DNA of 64,000 nt from Oscheius dolichura (taxonomy: Eukaryota; Nematoda; Chromadorea; Rhabditida; Rhabditidae): assembly GCA_932521035.1 (NCBI GenBank), contig OW051493.1:6882001-6946000 (forward strand), written 5' to 3'. A program made the translations under genes and the position numbers. Under the pieces are notes generated by a model, which had not been told where the DNA came from, did no database searches, and saw nothing but the letters and a program-made list of their open reading frames with translations. This document shows positions 62,468-64,000 of the stretch, in pieces. The first letter of the stretch is position 1; each line of letters begins with the position of its first letter.

Positions 62468-63961
62468 ATGACTCGATTCAATCTGACCGGACAGTTCGCC
62501 TTCAACGAGGATCTACTGTACTATTCCGAGCTAACGTTTAAAGTGATCAGCACTCCCATTAATATCCTCACCTTTTTCATCATCTATTTCTACTCGACTC
62601 CGGATATGAAAGACTACAAAATCCATCTTCTGCTCTACCAGGTAGAGAAATGGCCCATTAGAGGAGTGACAGTTACAGTTCGCCTCGGCTTCTCTTGATT
62701 TCCTCATTGGTGTCCTAGGCAGTCCCATACTCTTCCTTCCTATATTATGCGGTACTGGACAAGGATGGCTGCACAGCCTTTTCGGCGTAAGCCCTTACGC
62801 CCTCTATGTGAGTACAGACAACTGATAACGGCGTAACGTCTAGGTAGATTATCATATTCACGTACATGTCTTTCGATGTTCACTTCATCGCATTGGGGCC
62901 GATATTCTATAGATGGCAACACGTTCTACCGCAGGACTCTTGGATGAAGGCAAAGGTATGAGAGGGGGTGGAGGATCGTCGACACAGCACTTTAGAGCCC
63001 GTAGAACTCTAACATCGTTGAGCGCCGGAAAAATTGGGAATTCTGATCCCAGGAAACCGTAGAGGGGCTTGTTAGGCCATCACAGGGCACGTATCTCGTA
63101 AACAGGCCCACAAGACGGATTCCACCCTTCTATTCCCCAGTTTAGGGTCCAGTGACTCGAATTCTCTGCGAATACGGCTACCTAACCTTTGCCACCCTCC
63201 CCGTCCCGTTCGTCTACTTGGCAGCTGGCGACGATATCGACATTATCAAAAAGGAGTTCCGAATAGTATGCAGCTGTAAATAGCCAGCCAACTTCTGTTT
63301 TTAGAAGTATCCGAACGATGCGGAGCTGGCGGACGTTGAAGGAATATATTGGTTCAATATCGAAAAACATCCGGAATTCATGTATGGCCTGCTCTATCAG
63401 TTCGGCTGGCTGATTTATGCCGTCGTGATGATTGGGATGTGTAATATCAGCATGGTTCTGACACTGAATCAGCTCCGTGTCCACATGAGCGCCGCCACCA
63501 GGAGGATGCACTTCCGCTTCTTGAGGATGATAGCCCTACAGGTGTGTCTTACGGAGCAGAGAAGGAGAACAGTTCTAGACGATGGTTCCCACCGTCTGGC
63601 TCGTGGTGCCTATGGTTTATGTGATGACGATTATCATCGAAGACATCCGCTTCCATAGGATACAAGGCGGGGCCATCCTCCAATTAACTCAACTGGTCAC
63701 CCTTCAGATGTTAACAACCTCGCCGTCGTTTTAATATCTTCCCATGGTCTGGTTGTCTCGATTTACCTCCTCTCCTCCAACCAAGCCTACAGAATGACTC
63801 TCTATTCATTTTTCGCTGTTCCAATACGGTTAGCAATACGTCTGATCAGACTTTACGAGTCTTTCAGAAAATTGTTTGGAATGCCTGAGCATGCTCCTTT
63901 TTCGGCTGCCACAAGTGCTCTCGGTCCAAGTTCGGCAGCAAACGTCGCAACTGTCTTATAA
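62468..63961 (+). CDS. Serpentine chemoreceptor, Srh-like seven-transmembrane family
   Basis: A nematode-specific seven-helix receptor, presumably in chemosensory neuron cilia. About 330 residues lie in about eight exons. Helix blocks: FKVISTPINILTFFIIYFYSTP, SFLDFLIGVLGSPILFLPILCG (the L-D-x-L-x-G motif area), IIIFTYMSFDVHFIALGPIF, YGYLTFATLPVPFVYLA, FGWLIYAVVMIGMCN, TMVPTVWLVVPMVYVMTIII and NNLAVVLISSHGLVVSIYLL. The last, with SSHG, is the hallmark of Srh/Str-type C-termini. The frame before helix 7 is restored only if the intron at 63667-63707 uses a GC donor. The C-terminal tail ends ANVATVL with TAA at 63959-63961, and AATAAA is near 63979. The start at 62468 follows an acceptor directly. 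Assignment to Srh rather than a neighbouring family is inference. Confidence 0.8.
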
Positions 63962-64000
63962 AAGAGAATAGAGAGATATAATAAACGTTTATTGACCGTT

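Overview
The window comes from a free-living-type rhabditid nematode (Caenorhabditis / Diploscapter / Oscheius-like). The evidence is: protein-coding genes broken by many 35-60 bp introns ending in TTTCAG or TTTTAG; acceptor-like AG sites a few bases upstream of many start codons, as expected for spliced-leader trans-splicing; short gaps between same-strand genes that look like operons; a nematode-type 5S rRNA; a serpentine chemoreceptor of the Srh type; and a nematode-style SH2 tyrosine kinase. I infer the clade from these features and did not search a database.

Left part (1-16.7 kb): the 3' two-thirds of a coatomer beta-prime gene (COPB2) ends at 2361. A 135-bp palindromic element and a single intact 5S rRNA gene follow. 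After 4 kb of pyrimidine-rich non-coding sequence comes a MAPKAP-kinase-like gene (8.2-10.7 kb). Next is a long coiled-coil gene (about 12.4-16.7 kb) whose N-terminus resembles the N-terminal polymerisation domain of TDP-43. A second copy of the palindromic element lies in one of its introns.

Middle part (17-34.9 kb): this is dense with housekeeping genes. They are RPB5 (minus), a RhoGAP gene, a charged nuclear-type protein and a small secreted protein (three plus-strand genes spaced like an operon), CDK11 with its PITSLRE motif (minus), SF3B5 and SPATA20 (plus, operon-like), and a Na+/H+ exchanger (minus).

Right part (36-64 kb): this is more sparsely filled and GC-rich. It holds a small secreted Cys-containing protein, a FLYWCH-type zinc-finger protein, a small PH-like protein, a large polyproline cytoskeleton-like gene carrying an antisense CaaX-tailed small ORF in an intron, NAA40, an 8-kb stretch with no recognisable gene, a degenerate EF-hand-like protein, a Fes/Fer-like tyrosine kinase and an Srh-like receptor.

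The exon structures were read by eye from splice signals and reading-frame continuity. CDS spans include introns, and start codons are the least certain part. The most unusual signals are the TDP-43-like domain joined to a coiled coil, the palindromic element with compensating substitutions, a 14-bp word recurring six times in non-coding DNA, and the nested CaaX ORF.
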